The position numbers and the translations under genes were made by a program. Positions 38,563-47,386 of a stretch of DNA of 64,000 bases are shown here, one piece after another; the first letter of the stretch is position 1; every line of letters begins with the position of its first letter. The stretch is from NCBI GenBank assembly GCA_963757395.1, contig CAVWRK010000004.1:62001-126000 (forward strand), read 5' to 3'. The notes below the pieces were generated by a model. It had not been told where the DNA came from and did not search any database. It saw only the letters and a list, made by a program, of their open reading frames with translations. The DNA comes from DATAOG01 sp963757395 (GTDB lineage Bacteria > Pseudomonadota > Alphaproteobacteria > Geminicoccales > Geminicoccaceae).

Positions 38563-38574
38563 CCCCATATGGGG
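38563..38574. promoter_or_regulatory. Palindrome CCCCATATGGGG, likely DinJ-YafQ operator
   Basis: A perfect 12-bp palindrome 26 bp upstream of the dinJ start. RelB/DinJ antitoxins bind short palindromes in their own promoters, so autoregulation is the natural reading. No other copy of this palindrome was noticed in the window. Confidence 0.6.
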
Positions 38575-38759
38575 AGCGAAGCCCGTGGCGGCGAGACCAA
38601 TGAGGCACGTAGCGGTCGCAGCAAATCCGGAGACAGCCACCAACCGCCTGCCTGCGCGCGGCCACGGCGATCGAGGACAACCGTCGAGCCGCAACAAGGC
38701 ACTGTTAACCCGATCGGCGGAAAGTGGTCGGCATCGGCCGCCGGGAGGGACGATCGCCG

Positions 38760-39029
38760 GTGCGTGTCTATCTTTGCCTGACCCAGCAGCACGATCTGCG
38801 ACTGGTCGTGCTGGCCGCGCTGATCTGCCTGTTCGCGACCTACACCGCGTTGTCGGTGATCCGGCTTACGCGGGCCACCGCCGGTCGCGCCCGGCTGAGC
38901 TGGCTCGCGACCGCCGGCGGCGCCGCCGGCGGCGGCATCCGGGCCGCGCTGGAGGCCGCCCAGGCGATGCTCGACCGGGCGGTGGCGCCGCCGGCCTCAG
39001 CCGGTCTCGTGCTCGCGCAGGCGGGGTAG
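38760..39029 (+). pseudogene. Truncated MHYT-domain sensor gene (N-terminal remnant)
   Basis: GTG 38760 with a GGGAGGGAC site opens MRVYLCLTQQHDLRLVVLAA, then LICLFATYTALSVIRLTRAT and SGRARL-like sequence (here AGRARLSWLATAGGAAGGGI). This is the first helix pair of an MHYT sensor. The next block should be WATHF-x-AM, but the frame instead runs into RAALEAAQAMLDRAVAPPA and stops. MHYT sensors usually have hundreds of residues plus GGDEF/EAL or kinase domains, all missing. The 3' end also overlaps moaB by 33 bp. It looks like a deletion joint joining N- and C-terminal ends. Confidence 0.6.
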
Positions 39030-39536
39030 CAGCTCGGCGAAGTTGCAGGGCCGGTGGCGGATGTCGAGCTGGGTGCTCAAGATCTCGTCCCAGCCGTCCT
39101 TACACGCGCCGGGCGAGCCCGGCAGCGCGAACAGATAGGTGCCCTTGGCGACGCCTGCGGTGGCGCGCGACTGCAGCGCCGATGAGCCGATCTTCTGCCA
39201 GCTGATCATCCGGAACAGCTCGCCGAAGCCCGGGATCAGCTTCTCGGCGACCCGTTCCAGCGCCTCCGGGGTGACGTCGCGGCCCGTGACCCCGGTGCCG
39301 CCGGTGCTGATCACGACCTCGACCGCCGGATCGTCGATCCAGGCTTTGAGCTGAGCCGCGATCCGGTCGCCATCGTCGACCACCAGCGCCCGGGCCGCGA
39401 GCCGGTGGCCGGCGCCGGTCAAGCGCTCGACCAGCAGATCGCCCGAGCGGTCGTCGGCCGGCGTGCGGCTGTCGGAGACCGTGAGCACGGCGATCTTGAG
39501 CGGCCGGAACGGCCGGGCGGGGTCAATTCCCGGCAT
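38997..39536 (-). CDS. moaB: Molybdenum cofactor biosynthesis protein MoaB (MogA/MoaB family)
   Basis: Adenylates or handles molybdopterin during molybdenum cofactor assembly. 179 residues. Family blocks are KIAVLTVSDSRTPADDRSGD near the N-terminus, VVISTGGTGVTGRDVTPEAL (the pterin-binding TGGTG motif), and LFALPGSPGACKDGWDEIL near the C-terminus. ATG 39536. Near the molybdoenzyme at 35-38 kb that would need the cofactor, but separated by the toxin-antitoxin genes, so an operon is unlikely. Confidence 0.92.
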   Translation of the reverse strand: MPGIDPARPFRPLKIAVLTVSDSRTPADDRSGDLLVERLTGAGHRLAARALVVDDGDRIAAQLKAWIDDPAVEVVISTGGTGVTGRDVTPEALERVAEKLIPGFGELFRMISWQKIGSSALQSRATAGVAKGTYLFALPGSPGACKDGWDEILSTQLDIRHRPCNFAELLPRLREHETG

Positions 39537-39556
39537 GCGTCAGGTCCCGGCATGCC

Positions 39557-41386
39557 TCAATTCGAGGCATGGAGCTGGAGGTCGGTGTCGAGCGCCCGGT
39601 AGCTCGGCCACTGATTGCGCGCGAGCGCCAGGAGCGAGGGCTGCGGCTGGCCGAGGCGGGCCCGGTAGGTCCACAAGTTGGCCAGCACCTTCTTGACGTA
39701 CACCCGGGGCTCGCGCATCGGGATCGACTCCAGGAACAGCAGCGGATCGTCCTCGATGCCGAGCTGGTCCCGCCAGCGCGCGATCCGGCCCGGCCCGGCG
39801 TTGTAGGCCGCCGCCACATAGATCAGATTGCCGCCGATCGGCGAGCGCTGCAAGAGGTGCTCGAGATAGGCTTGGCCGAATTGGATCGAGGTCGCGGGCT
39901 CGAACAGGTCGTCCTGTTGCGGCGGCTCGAAGGCGCCGCGCGCGGCGATGTCGCGGGCGGTCTCGGGCATGACCTGCATCAGGCCCTGGGCGCCGGCCTG
40001 GCTCTCGGCGGTCGGGTCGAAGGCCAATTCGGCGCGCATGATCGAGTAGACCAGCGCCCGGTCGACGGTGTAGCCGTTGACCGGCTGCCAGCTCGGCACC
40101 GGGTAGAGGGCGCCGAAGTGATAGCCGCCCTCGCTGCTCTCGAGGCTCTGGGCGAGGCGCATCTGCGCCGCCGGCAGGTCGAGCAATTCGGCGAGCCCGA
40201 TCAGGCCGACCATGACCTCGGGCGAGGCGCGCGCCGCGAGCTTGCGGATCTCCTGCTCAGCGCGCTCGAACTCGCCGATCTGGTCGAGCGCGAGCGCGCG
40301 GCGCGCGCCGGGGAAGCGCAGCAGGATCTGGGGCAGGCCGTCGGTGAGGCTGATCTGATGCCAGTCGTAGGCGATCGGCCGGCCGAGCACGGTGCGCGCC
40401 AGCAGCGCGTAGAAATCGTGGCCCTCGGCGGCGACGGCGAGATAGTGCTGCACCAGCTGCGGCCGGAAGTCGACCAGATCGGCGCGCGCCGCCCAAAAGG
40501 CCGCCCGCGAGCGCTCGGCGGGCAGAATCGCGGGGGCGTCGGCCAGGGCCGAGAAGTGCCAGGCCGCGACCTGGACCTTGCCCAGGCGCCAGGCGCTCAG
40601 CCCGGCGATCCAATGCATCTCCGGGACGGCATCGCCCGAGCGGGTGGCGGCCCGGCCGGCGAGCGCCAGGGCGCGACCGTAGTCGCCGGCGCTGAAATAG
40701 CCGCGCGCGACCGTCCAGCGGGCGAGATCGGCCTCGACCGGGTCGATCAGGACCACGATCTCGGGGCGCTGCAGCAGGGCCTCGGCCGCTTCCGGCCGGC
40801 CGGCGCCGACCAGCTGCTCGATCCCCTTGCGCCAGGCGCACACCAGGGCGTCCTCGGCCGGCGAGCGATCGATCTCGGTCTGGTAGTCGACCCGGACCAT
40901 CTCCGAGCCGTCCTGACCGCTGCCGCCGAGATAGCCGCGCACCGGCCGCGGCGGCGGTGGCGCGCCGGCCGGGCGCCGACGCTGCGCCAGGCTGTAGATC
41001 CGGTCCGCGCCCGGGTGATCGGCGTAGTGCTCGAGCCAGGCGTCGAGCTCGACGTAGCTCGAGCGATAGCTCGGGTGCATGTAGCGCTGCCAGAGCACGT
41101 GGCCGAGCAGGAGCCGGTTGCCGAGCTGGGCGATCAGCCGGTCGGCGGCGGCGAAATCGCCGCGCGTCTGGAGGTCGAAGATTCGCCGGTAGAGGCCGGC
41201 GTCCCGGGCATCGAGCGGGCGCAGGACCTGGCCGGGTTGCGCTGGCCGGTCGTCCGCGGATCGCCGCGCCAGATCGAGGTTTTCGGTGGCCGCCGTCGCC
41301 GGCGATGAGCAGGCCAGGAAGCTGGCGCAGAGGGTCGCCACCAGCAACCGGCTCAGAAGCGTCTTCTTGCAGCGTTCCCCAAGCAT
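39557..41386 (-). CDS. Soluble lytic murein transglycosylase (Slt70-like)
   Basis: Cleaves peptidoglycan glycan strands to 1,6-anhydromuropeptides in the periplasm. 609 residues. A signal peptide (KKTLLSRLLVATLCASFLAC) has a cysteine after FLA, possibly a lipoprotein site but not an ideal lipobox. A long helical superhelix region (about 60-430) precedes the C-terminal SLT domain: VYSIMRAELAFDPTAESQAG with the catalytic glutamate in RAE, AQGLMQVMPETARDIA, and YVAAAYNAGPGRIARW. ATG 41386. An A+T-rich gap of 77 bp upstream (41387-41463) probably carries its promoter. Confidence 0.92.
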   Translation of the reverse strand: MLGERCKKTLLSRLLVATLCASFLACSSPATAATENLDLARRSADDRPAQPGQVLRPLDARDAGLYRRIFDLQTRGDFAAADRLIAQLGNRLLLGHVLWQRYMHPSYRSSYVELDAWLEHYADHPGADRIYSLAQRRRPAGAPPPPRPVRGYLGGSGQDGSEMVRVDYQTEIDRSPAEDALVCAWRKGIEQLVGAGRPEAAEALLQRPEIVVLIDPVEADLARWTVARGYFSAGDYGRALALAGRAATRSGDAVPEMHWIAGLSAWRLGKVQVAAWHFSALADAPAILPAERSRAAFWAARADLVDFRPQLVQHYLAVAAEGHDFYALLARTVLGRPIAYDWHQISLTDGLPQILLRFPGARRALALDQIGEFERAEQEIRKLAARASPEVMVGLIGLAELLDLPAAQMRLAQSLESSEGGYHFGALYPVPSWQPVNGYTVDRALVYSIMRAELAFDPTAESQAGAQGLMQVMPETARDIAARGAFEPPQQDDLFEPATSIQFGQAYLEHLLQRSPIGGNLIYVAAAYNAGPGRIARWRDQLGIEDDPLLFLESIPMREPRVYVKKVLANLWTYRARLGQPQPSLLALARNQWPSYRALDTDLQLHASN

Positions 41387-41463
41387 GCGGGAAACGATAT
41401 TGGGATTTTTGCTAAAACTGTAGTTAAGTGGTATTTACCAATTCTTAGGATTAACGGTCGTGG

Positions 41464-42297
41464 TTAAGTTGCTTCCAGTAATCGCCGAATCGCTAGCAAG
41501 TCCCGCCAGGCGAGACGCTTGTGCCCGGGCTGGCGCAACAGATAGGCCGGATGGAACATGACCATCACCGGCACCGTGCTGCCGTCGGCCAGCGGATAGA
41601 CCAGGCGGCGGCCGCGCAGCTTGGTCACGCCCTCCTTGACCCCGAGCAGGCCGCGCGCGGCGATGCCGCCGACGAATACGATCAGCTTGGGCCGGATCAG
41701 CTCGATCTGCCGCTCCAGGAACGGCTGGCAGGCGGCGATCTCGGCCGCGGTCGGCGTGCGGTTGCCGGGCGGCCGCCAGTAGATCGAGTTGGTGATGTAG
41801 ACGCGCGAGCGGTCGAGGCCGATGGTCGCCAGCATCTTGTCGAGCAGCTGGCCGCTCGGACCGACGAACGGCTTGCCCTGGCGGTCCTCCTCGGCCCCCG
41901 GCGCCTCCCCGATCAGCATCAGCCGGGCCGCGGGGTTGCCGTCGGCGAAGCAGAGATGGAGCGCTGTCTCCTTGAGCGCACAGCCGTCGAAGGTCCGGAG
42001 CGCGGCCTCGAGCTCGGCGACGGTCGCGCAGGCGGCGGCCGTCTCGCGGGCGCTCGCGGCGACGCTGCCGGCCGACGGCAGCAGCCGCGGCGGCGGCGCC
42101 GGACGGACCCGCGCCGCCGGCGGGGGCGCTGGCGTTGATGCCGGCGGGGCGGGCGTCCATATCTCGGGGCGTCGGTCGGCCACTGGCGCCGGCGCGGCGG
42201 CCGCGGAGCGATCGACGGGCAGCTCGCCCAGCCAGTCCGCGGCCCCCATCGCGCGGTACCAGTCGAGCCAGGCCAGCAGATCGGCGGCGGAGGTCAT
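41464..42297 (-). CDS. Type-4-like uracil-DNA glycosylase
   Basis: Removes uracil from DNA. 277 residues from ATG 42297 (MTSAADLLAWLDWYRAMGAA). A proline/alanine-rich linker covers about 40-85, then the UDG domain: LMLIGEAPGAEEDRQGKPFV (motif 1), ITNSIYWRPPGNRTPT, and MVMFHPAYLLRQPGHKR (motif 2 with histidine). Cysteines at GCALK, LHLC and further on do not form an obvious four-cysteine cluster set, so the iron-sulfur site of classical family 4 may be altered. Divergent from the ETF-QO gene. An upstream start at 42357 is possible but not favoured. Confidence 0.88.
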   Translation of the reverse strand: MTSAADLLAWLDWYRAMGAADWLGELPVDRSAAAAPAPVADRRPEIWTPAPPASTPAPPPAARVRPAPPPRLLPSAGSVAASARETAAACATVAELEAALRTFDGCALKETALHLCFADGNPAARLMLIGEAPGAEEDRQGKPFVGPSGQLLDKMLATIGLDRSRVYITNSIYWRPPGNRTPTAAEIAACQPFLERQIELIRPKLIVFVGGIAARGLLGVKEGVTKLRGRRLVYPLADGSTVPVMVMFHPAYLLRQPGHKRLAWRDLLAIRRLLEAT

Positions 42298-42433
42298 GGC
42301 GTCGCTTGGGCCCCGATCGCGCGTTCCGAGGGTGACATTCGCCCCAAGGTGACGCACATCTTCTCAGGCGATCGCGCCCCGGTCAAAGGTGGCGTTGATC
42401 GCTCGGTCAATCCTGGGAGCGAGCCGAGGCGAC

Positions 42434-44062
42434 ATGGAACGCGAGAGCATGCAGTTCGACGTCGTGATCGTCGGCGCCGGGCCGGCCGGCCTCGCGGCCG
42501 CCATCCGGCTCCGCCAGCTGAGCGTCGAGCGCGACCGCGAGATCTCCGTCTGCGTGCTCGAGAAGGCATCCGAGCTCGGCGCCCACACGCTGTCCGGCGC
42601 CGTGCTCGAGCCGCGCGCGCTGTCCGAGCTGATCCCGGACTGGCGGGCCAAGGGGGCGCCGCTCGATACCCCTGTGACCGCCGACCGCTTCCAGTTCCTG
42701 ACCAGAGCCCGGGCCTTCACGCTGCCGACCCCGCCGACCATGCACAACCGCGGCAATTTCATCGTCAGCATGGGCAAGGTCGTGACGTGGCTGGGCGAGC
42801 AGGCCGAGCAGGCGGGCGCCGAGATTTTTGCGGGGTTTGCCGCCGCCGAGGTGCTCTACCACGAGGATGGCAGCGTCAAGGGCGTCGCGACCGGCGCGAT
42901 GGGCCTCGATCGCGACGGCCAGCCCAAGGCCAACTTCGAGCCCGGCATCGAGCTGCACGCCAGATACACGCTGTTCGCCGAGGGCTGTCGCGGCTCGCTG
43001 ACCAAGCAGCTCGAGACCCGCTTCGGCCTGCGCGAGGGTTGTGACCCGCAGACCTATGCGATCGGCCTCAAGGAGCTCTGGGAGGTCGATCCCGGCCAGC
43101 ACCGGCCGGGCCTGGTCGTGCACACGATCGGCTGGCCGCTCGACCGGCGGACCTATGGCGGCTCGTTCCTCTATCACATGGCCGACAACCAGGTGGCCGT
43201 GGGCTTCGTGGTCGGCCTCGACTACCAGAACCCCTATCTCGCGCCGTTCGAGGAGTTCCAGCGCTTCAAGACCCATCCCTCGATCCGCGGCACGTTCGAG
43301 GGCGGCCGGCGGATCTGCTACGGCGCCCGCGCGCTCAACGAGGGCGGGCTGCAGTCGATCCCGCAGCTGGTGTTCCCGGGCGGGGCCTTGATCGGCTGCA
43401 GCGCCGGCTTCCTCAACGTGCCCAAGATCAAGGGCAACCACACCGCGATGAAGTCCGGCATGCTGGCCGCCGAGGCGGCGTTCGAGGCGCTCGGTACCGG
43501 CGGCGGTTCGCTCGAGGCCTATCCGGCGGCGCTCAGGGCGTCCTGGGTGCAGGACGAGCTGCATCAGGCCCGCAACGTCCGCCCGGGCTTCCGCTACGGC
43601 CTGCTGCCGGGCCTCGCCTACGCCGCGCTCGACGCCTACCTTTTGCGCGGCAAGGCGCCCTGGACGTTCCATCACCATCCCGACCACAGCCAGCTCAAGC
43701 CGGCCCGGAACTTTGCGCCGATCGACTATCCGAAGCCCGACGGCAAGCTCACCTTCGACCGGCTGTCGTCGGTCTACATCTCGAACACCAACCACGGCGA
43801 GAACCAGCCCTGCCATCTGCAGCTCAAGGACCCGCGGGTCCCGATCGAGCTGAACCTCGCCGAATACGATGCGCCCGAGCAGCGCTACTGCCCGGCCGGG
43901 GTCTACGAGATCGTGCGCGACGGCGAGGGCGGCGCGCCGCGCCTCCAGATCAACGCGCAGAACTGCGTCCACTGCAAGACCTGCGACATCAAGGACCCGG
44001 CCCAGAACATCGACTGGGTGGTCCCCCAGGGCGGCGACGGCCCGAACTACGTCGGCATGTAG
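42434..44062 (+). CDS. Electron transfer flavoprotein-ubiquinone oxidoreductase
   Basis: Passes electrons from ETF (fatty-acid and amino-acid dehydrogenation) to ubiquinone at the membrane. 542 residues from ATG 42434 (GAGG site). FAD motif FDVVIVGAGPAGLAAAIRLR at the N-terminus, GAVLEPRALSELIPDW, the GSFLYHMADNQVAVGFVVGL segment, GCSAGFLNVPKIKGNHTAMK of the FAD/quinone region, and the C-terminal 4Fe-4S ligands in CPAGVYE and NCVHCKTCDIKDP. Length and motif order match the family exactly. No etfAB genes in the window. Confidence 0.96.
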   Translation: MERESMQFDVVIVGAGPAGLAAAIRLRQLSVERDREISVCVLEKASELGAHTLSGAVLEPRALSELIPDWRAKGAPLDTPVTADRFQFLTRARAFTLPTPPTMHNRGNFIVSMGKVVTWLGEQAEQAGAEIFAGFAAAEVLYHEDGSVKGVATGAMGLDRDGQPKANFEPGIELHARYTLFAEGCRGSLTKQLETRFGLREGCDPQTYAIGLKELWEVDPGQHRPGLVVHTIGWPLDRRTYGGSFLYHMADNQVAVGFVVGLDYQNPYLAPFEEFQRFKTHPSIRGTFEGGRRICYGARALNEGGLQSIPQLVFPGGALIGCSAGFLNVPKIKGNHTAMKSGMLAAEAAFEALGTGGGSLEAYPAALRASWVQDELHQARNVRPGFRYGLLPGLAYAALDAYLLRGKAPWTFHHHPDHSQLKPARNFAPIDYPKPDGKLTFDRLSSVYISNTNHGENQPCHLQLKDPRVPIELNLAEYDAPEQRYCPAGVYEIVRDGEGGAPRLQINAQNCVHCKTCDIKDPAQNIDWVVPQGGDGPNYVGM

Positions 44063-44372
44063 GGCGCAAGCCGCTGGCGGGTTTTCTATGCCCTCGATGA
44101 GGATCGACGGGCCTTGTCCGTCGTCTGCGTGCGCAAGCGAAAAGTTTTGGAGGTTTCTCCGCAAAATTCCCGGATATCGCCTCGCCGGTGCCCGCGACGC
44201 CTCCGACATCGGCAGAGTGCTCGCGCGTGAGCGCCACCTCGAGACGCTCAACCATCCTCTGCCTATGCGGCGCAACGTCTCGCCAAGCTCGAGCCCGAGG
44301 TGATCGACGTCCAGGGCGAGGGCCGTTCCTCCTGGTGGTCGACTGTGGCGAGCGTCGAAGCCCAGCGTTGGG

Positions 44373-44506
44373 GTGCGAACCTAACCGTCGCACCCGTCGC
44401 ACTCTGGTTCGCACTGTGACGGCCGAGAGCCACGGAATTGCTGGACTTTCGGACTGCGACGGGTGCGAACCGGGCGACGCACCCAGTCGCACTCGAGGTT
44501 CGCACC
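44373..44506. repeat. Two ~43-bp direct repeats with GTGCGAACC/GGTTCGCAC ends, iteron-like
   Basis: Copy 1 (44373-44414) and copy 2 (44463-44505) each start GTGCGAACC, contain CGCACCC and GTCGCACTC, and end GGTTCGCAC. Each copy is thus an inverted repeat carrying inner TCGCAC units, and copy 2's arms extend to 10 bp (44462-44471 / 44497-44506). The hexamer TCGCAC or its complement occurs about seven times in 140 bp, and GGTTCGCA recurs at 44912 and 44927. The stretch 44063-44624 has no convincing gene. Confidence 0.7.
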
Positions 44507-44624
44507 GCCCCGCACCTGACGCGGCTCCGACAGCGCTATCGGAGGAGGCTTGGAGGCCGATCGCGGGGCGCGGTCACAGGCCCGGGCGCCCGGAGGCGGG
44601 CCCGACGACTGGCCGGGGCACGCG

Positions 44625-44780
44625 TCAGTGCAACGCTGCGGGGCCCTGGCGGACGGCCGCGACCACGACGGACGTGGCGGTGGCGCCCATCCATGCAGCC
44701 GAGGTCAGGATCGCCCACCACAGGAGGAAGTTGACGATCATGACCGCGGCCAGGACCGCGAGGGATGTTGTTTTCGCCAT
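44625..44780 (-). CDS. Small putative single-span membrane protein (51 residues)
   Basis: ATG 44780 with a GAGG site 5 bases upstream. Reads MAKTTSLAVLAAVMIVNFLL then WWAILTSAAWMGATATSVVV, ending AAVRQGPAALH. One or two hydrophobic helices, no charged residues between about 5 and 43. I do not know the family. It lies among prophage fragments, so a phage origin (holin-like) is possible but unproven. Confidence 0.45.
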   Translation of the reverse strand: MAKTTSLAVLAAVMIVNFLLWWAILTSAAWMGATATSVVVAAVRQGPAALH

Positions 44781-44918
44781 GACGCCTCGCTAACGGTTCG
44801 GCGGTACGACGGTTTCCTGCCGCGTATCGGTTTTCGATCACAATGTGACGCATTGGCCACAGGCGACGCATGGCGCTGTCCCGGGCGGTACCTCCCGTCT
44901 GACTCCCCACAGGTTCGC

Positions 44919-45235
44919 ATGAGCGAGGTTCGCACGTGACCGACGCATCACGGGGCGCTCGCCGACCGCATCGAGCTCTGGCCGATCGACCGGCTGCGGC
45001 CCTATGAGCGCAACCCGCGCACGCACAGCGACGCACAAGTCGACCAGATCGCGGCCTCGATGGTCGAGTTTGGTTGGACGAACCCGGCGCTGGTGGACGA
45101 GCAGCGCGGCATCCTCGCCGGCCCGCAGGCTCGGGCTCGACGAGGTGCCGGTGGTCCAAGCTGGAGCGCCTGAGCGAGGCGCAGAAGCGCGCCTATCTGC
45201 GCGGCCGAGAGAATCCGGCGGGTCGGCCTCGCCGT
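44919..45235 (+). pseudogene. ParB/Srx-like nuclease-domain fragment (phage DNA modification protein remnant)
   Basis: A recognisable ParB N-terminal domain without an intact frame. After ATG 44919 (MSEVRT) an in-frame TGA interrupts. The same frame then gives HGALADRIELWPIDRLRPYE, RNPRTHSDAQVDQIAASMVE, FGWTNPALVDEQRGILAG. The expected HARVLAARKLGLDEVPVV block is then shortened and shifted (LGLDEVPVV in one frame, LERLSEAQKRAYL in another). These are features of ParB-N proteins in phages and mobile elements. No catalytic methylase part is present. Treated as decayed prophage DNA. Confidence 0.65.
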
Positions 45236-45372
45236 AGGCGCGGTAGCGCGAGATCAGGAGGGTGTGAGCCGCGGCCGCGTCCTCGAAGAGGTGTCCGACG
45301 ACTCCACCGGCGCCCTCCATCGGTTCGTCAGCGGGCGGCCCGCGATTGGGACGCCCGCCTGAAACGCCACCC

Positions 45373-46992
45373 TCACTCACTGTGACGATTTGCGGCGATA
45401 ACCGCCTCGATCTGCGCCTTGACCGCCGCCATGTTGAAGCTCGCGCCCTTCTGCATGGGCGGGAAGTCGATGAAGGTCTGGGCGGCCTTGGCGACCTCCT
45501 GCTGGACGAACACGAACCGCCAGAACTCGAACGCGAACCAGTTGTAGTAGGCCAGAGAACCGCCCTTGCCGTCCGGCATGCCGGTCCGCTCGTAGGGGTC
45601 GAGGCGCAGATTGACCAGGATCGGCCAATCGACCTTGTCGGTGGCGCCGAGCCAGCCATTCGGCTGGTTGGTGAAGCGATACTTGTAGTCGTCGATCCGG
45701 ACCGCGCTCAGCGTGCTCTCGGTCAGGTAGAAGATCTCGTGCCGCTTCGACGGCCCGCGGCCGGTGATCACGTCCGTCTGGTCGTAGCCGTCGAGGTGCA
45801 CCTTGTAGGTCCGGTCGCCGATCTGCTTGCCCTTGAGCAGCTCCTCGGTGATGGCGGGGTCGCCAGCGGCCGCGAGCAATGTCGGGAACCAGTCGAGCCC
45901 GGAGAAGATCCCGTTCTCGATCCTGCCGGCCGGTACCTTGCCGGTCCAGCGGATGATCGCGGGCACGCGGAACCCGCCCTCCAGCGCCGTACCCTTGCCG
46001 CCGGCGAAGGGCGTCTGGCCGCCGTCGGGCCAGGTGAAGTTCTCGGCACCATTGTCGGTCGTGAACACCACGATCGTGTTCTGCTCCAGGCCATTGTCCT
46101 TCAGATACGACATCACCGACCCGACGATGTCGTCGAGCTGCGCCATTCCGGCCTCCTGGATGCTCCAACCGTTCTCGGGCGTGCGCAGGGCTTCGTATTG
46201 GTCGGAGAGGTGGGTGATCACGTGCATCCGGGTCGGGTTGAGCCAGACGAAGAATGGCTTGCCGTCGCTCTTCGCCTTGTCCGTGAACTTGAGCGCGTCG
46301 GCGAGGATCTCGTCATCGACCGTCTTCATCCGCTCCGGATAGAGCGGACCGGCGTCCTCGATCCTCTGCTTGCCGATCTTGCCCCAACGTGGCTGGACGG
46401 TCGGATCATCGGTATCGGTGGCCCAGCTATGGACCATGTTGCGGGGCCCGACCGTGTCCTTCAATGCGGTCGGGTAGTTCCGGTGCGAGGGATCTTCCAT
46501 CGCATCCAGGTGATAGAGGTAGCCGAAGAACTCGTCGAACCCGTGAACGGTCGGCAGGAACTGGTTCAGGTCGCCCAGGTGGTTCTTGCCGAACTGGCCG
46601 GTGGCATAGCCGACCGATTTGAGCGCCGTCGCGATCGTGATCGCCTCGTCGGGGATCCCGATCGGCGAGCCCGCCTGGCCGACCGTCGTCAGTCCGGTGC
46701 GGACCGGCAGCTCGCCGGTGATGAAGTTGGCGCGCCCGGCCGTGCAGCTTGCTTCGGCATAGTAGTCCGTGAACCGCATGCCGTCGGTCGCCAGCTTGTC
46801 CAGGTTAGGCGTCCTGCCGGCCATGATGCCCTGGTTGTAGACGCCGATGTTGGACCAGCCGACGTCGTCGGCCATGATGACGATGATGTTGGGCTTTTTC
46901 TCCTGCGCCGAGGCGGGCGAGACGCCCGTCACGGTTGAGGCCAGCGCGAGGGGTATCAAGCCCGCCAGAAGACGTTTTGAGAAGGCTCTCAT
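45373..46992 (-). CDS. Arylsulfatase (formylglycine-dependent), exported
   Basis: Hydrolyses a sulfate ester in the periplasm. 539 residues from ATG 46992. The signal peptide MRAFSKRLLAGLIPLALAST is cleaved near ASAQ. The metal-binding start is NIIVIMADDVGWSN. The formylglycine site is CTAGR at about residue 83 (a C-x-A-x-R variant of C-x-P-x-R). HxxH-like FGKNHLGD, FFVWLNPTRMHVITH and FTTDNGAENFTW carry the remaining calcium and catalytic residues. The last ~60 residues are an extra C-terminal tail. It sits next to a carbohydrate catabolic island and prophage remnants. Substrate, a sulfated sugar or aryl sulfate, is unknown. Confidence 0.92.
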   Translation of the reverse strand: MRAFSKRLLAGLIPLALASTVTGVSPASAQEKKPNIIVIMADDVGWSNIGVYNQGIMAGRTPNLDKLATDGMRFTDYYAEASCTAGRANFITGELPVRTGLTTVGQAGSPIGIPDEAITIATALKSVGYATGQFGKNHLGDLNQFLPTVHGFDEFFGYLYHLDAMEDPSHRNYPTALKDTVGPRNMVHSWATDTDDPTVQPRWGKIGKQRIEDAGPLYPERMKTVDDEILADALKFTDKAKSDGKPFFVWLNPTRMHVITHLSDQYEALRTPENGWSIQEAGMAQLDDIVGSVMSYLKDNGLEQNTIVVFTTDNGAENFTWPDGGQTPFAGGKGTALEGGFRVPAIIRWTGKVPAGRIENGIFSGLDWFPTLLAAAGDPAITEELLKGKQIGDRTYKVHLDGYDQTDVITGRGPSKRHEIFYLTESTLSAVRIDDYKYRFTNQPNGWLGATDKVDWPILVNLRLDPYERTGMPDGKGGSLAYYNWFAFEFWRFVFVQQEVAKAAQTFIDFPPMQKGASFNMAAVKAQIEAVIAANRHSE

Positions 46993-47386
46993 TGACGGTT
47001 TCCATCCTTTGTGTCGACCACTGGACTTGTGGGGAACGGCGGCGCAATCGCCGATGCGCCGGTCCGCCAGGCTCCGAGCTGAACGCTTCTTGATTGCCTC
47101 ATGCACCATCTGAGAGCCCGGCCACCCGCCGGCCTGGAAGGTGTGGATGGCGGTGGTACACCAGCTTGTCCGCCATAGCCATGGTCCAGACACCGCCGTG
47201 ACCCGACCGGCGCCCCCGGCAACGGGCCGAACTCCCGCTGCACCGCAAACGGCCGCGCGTATTCCGGGGCGAACAGGTCAGCTCAGTCAAAAGGCGCGTG
47301 GGTCCGATGAGAGTTGGCTTTGGGTTCACAAGCGGACGTGGGCACCGAAAGCAGCGGCGGTTATCGACCACGACCGAGAGTAGGTC
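46993..47386. other. 394-bp stretch upstream of the sulfatase, no gene seen
   Basis: Holds the sulfatase promoter region and possibly remnants. A 67-residue in-frame extension of the sulfatase to 47193 exists but precedes a good signal peptide, so it is not used. No recognisable protein blocks on either strand. Confidence 0.35.

Noticed and set aside
46993..47193. N-terminal extension of the arylsulfatase
   Set aside because: It would place 67 residues before a standard signal peptide; ATG 46992 is the natural start.
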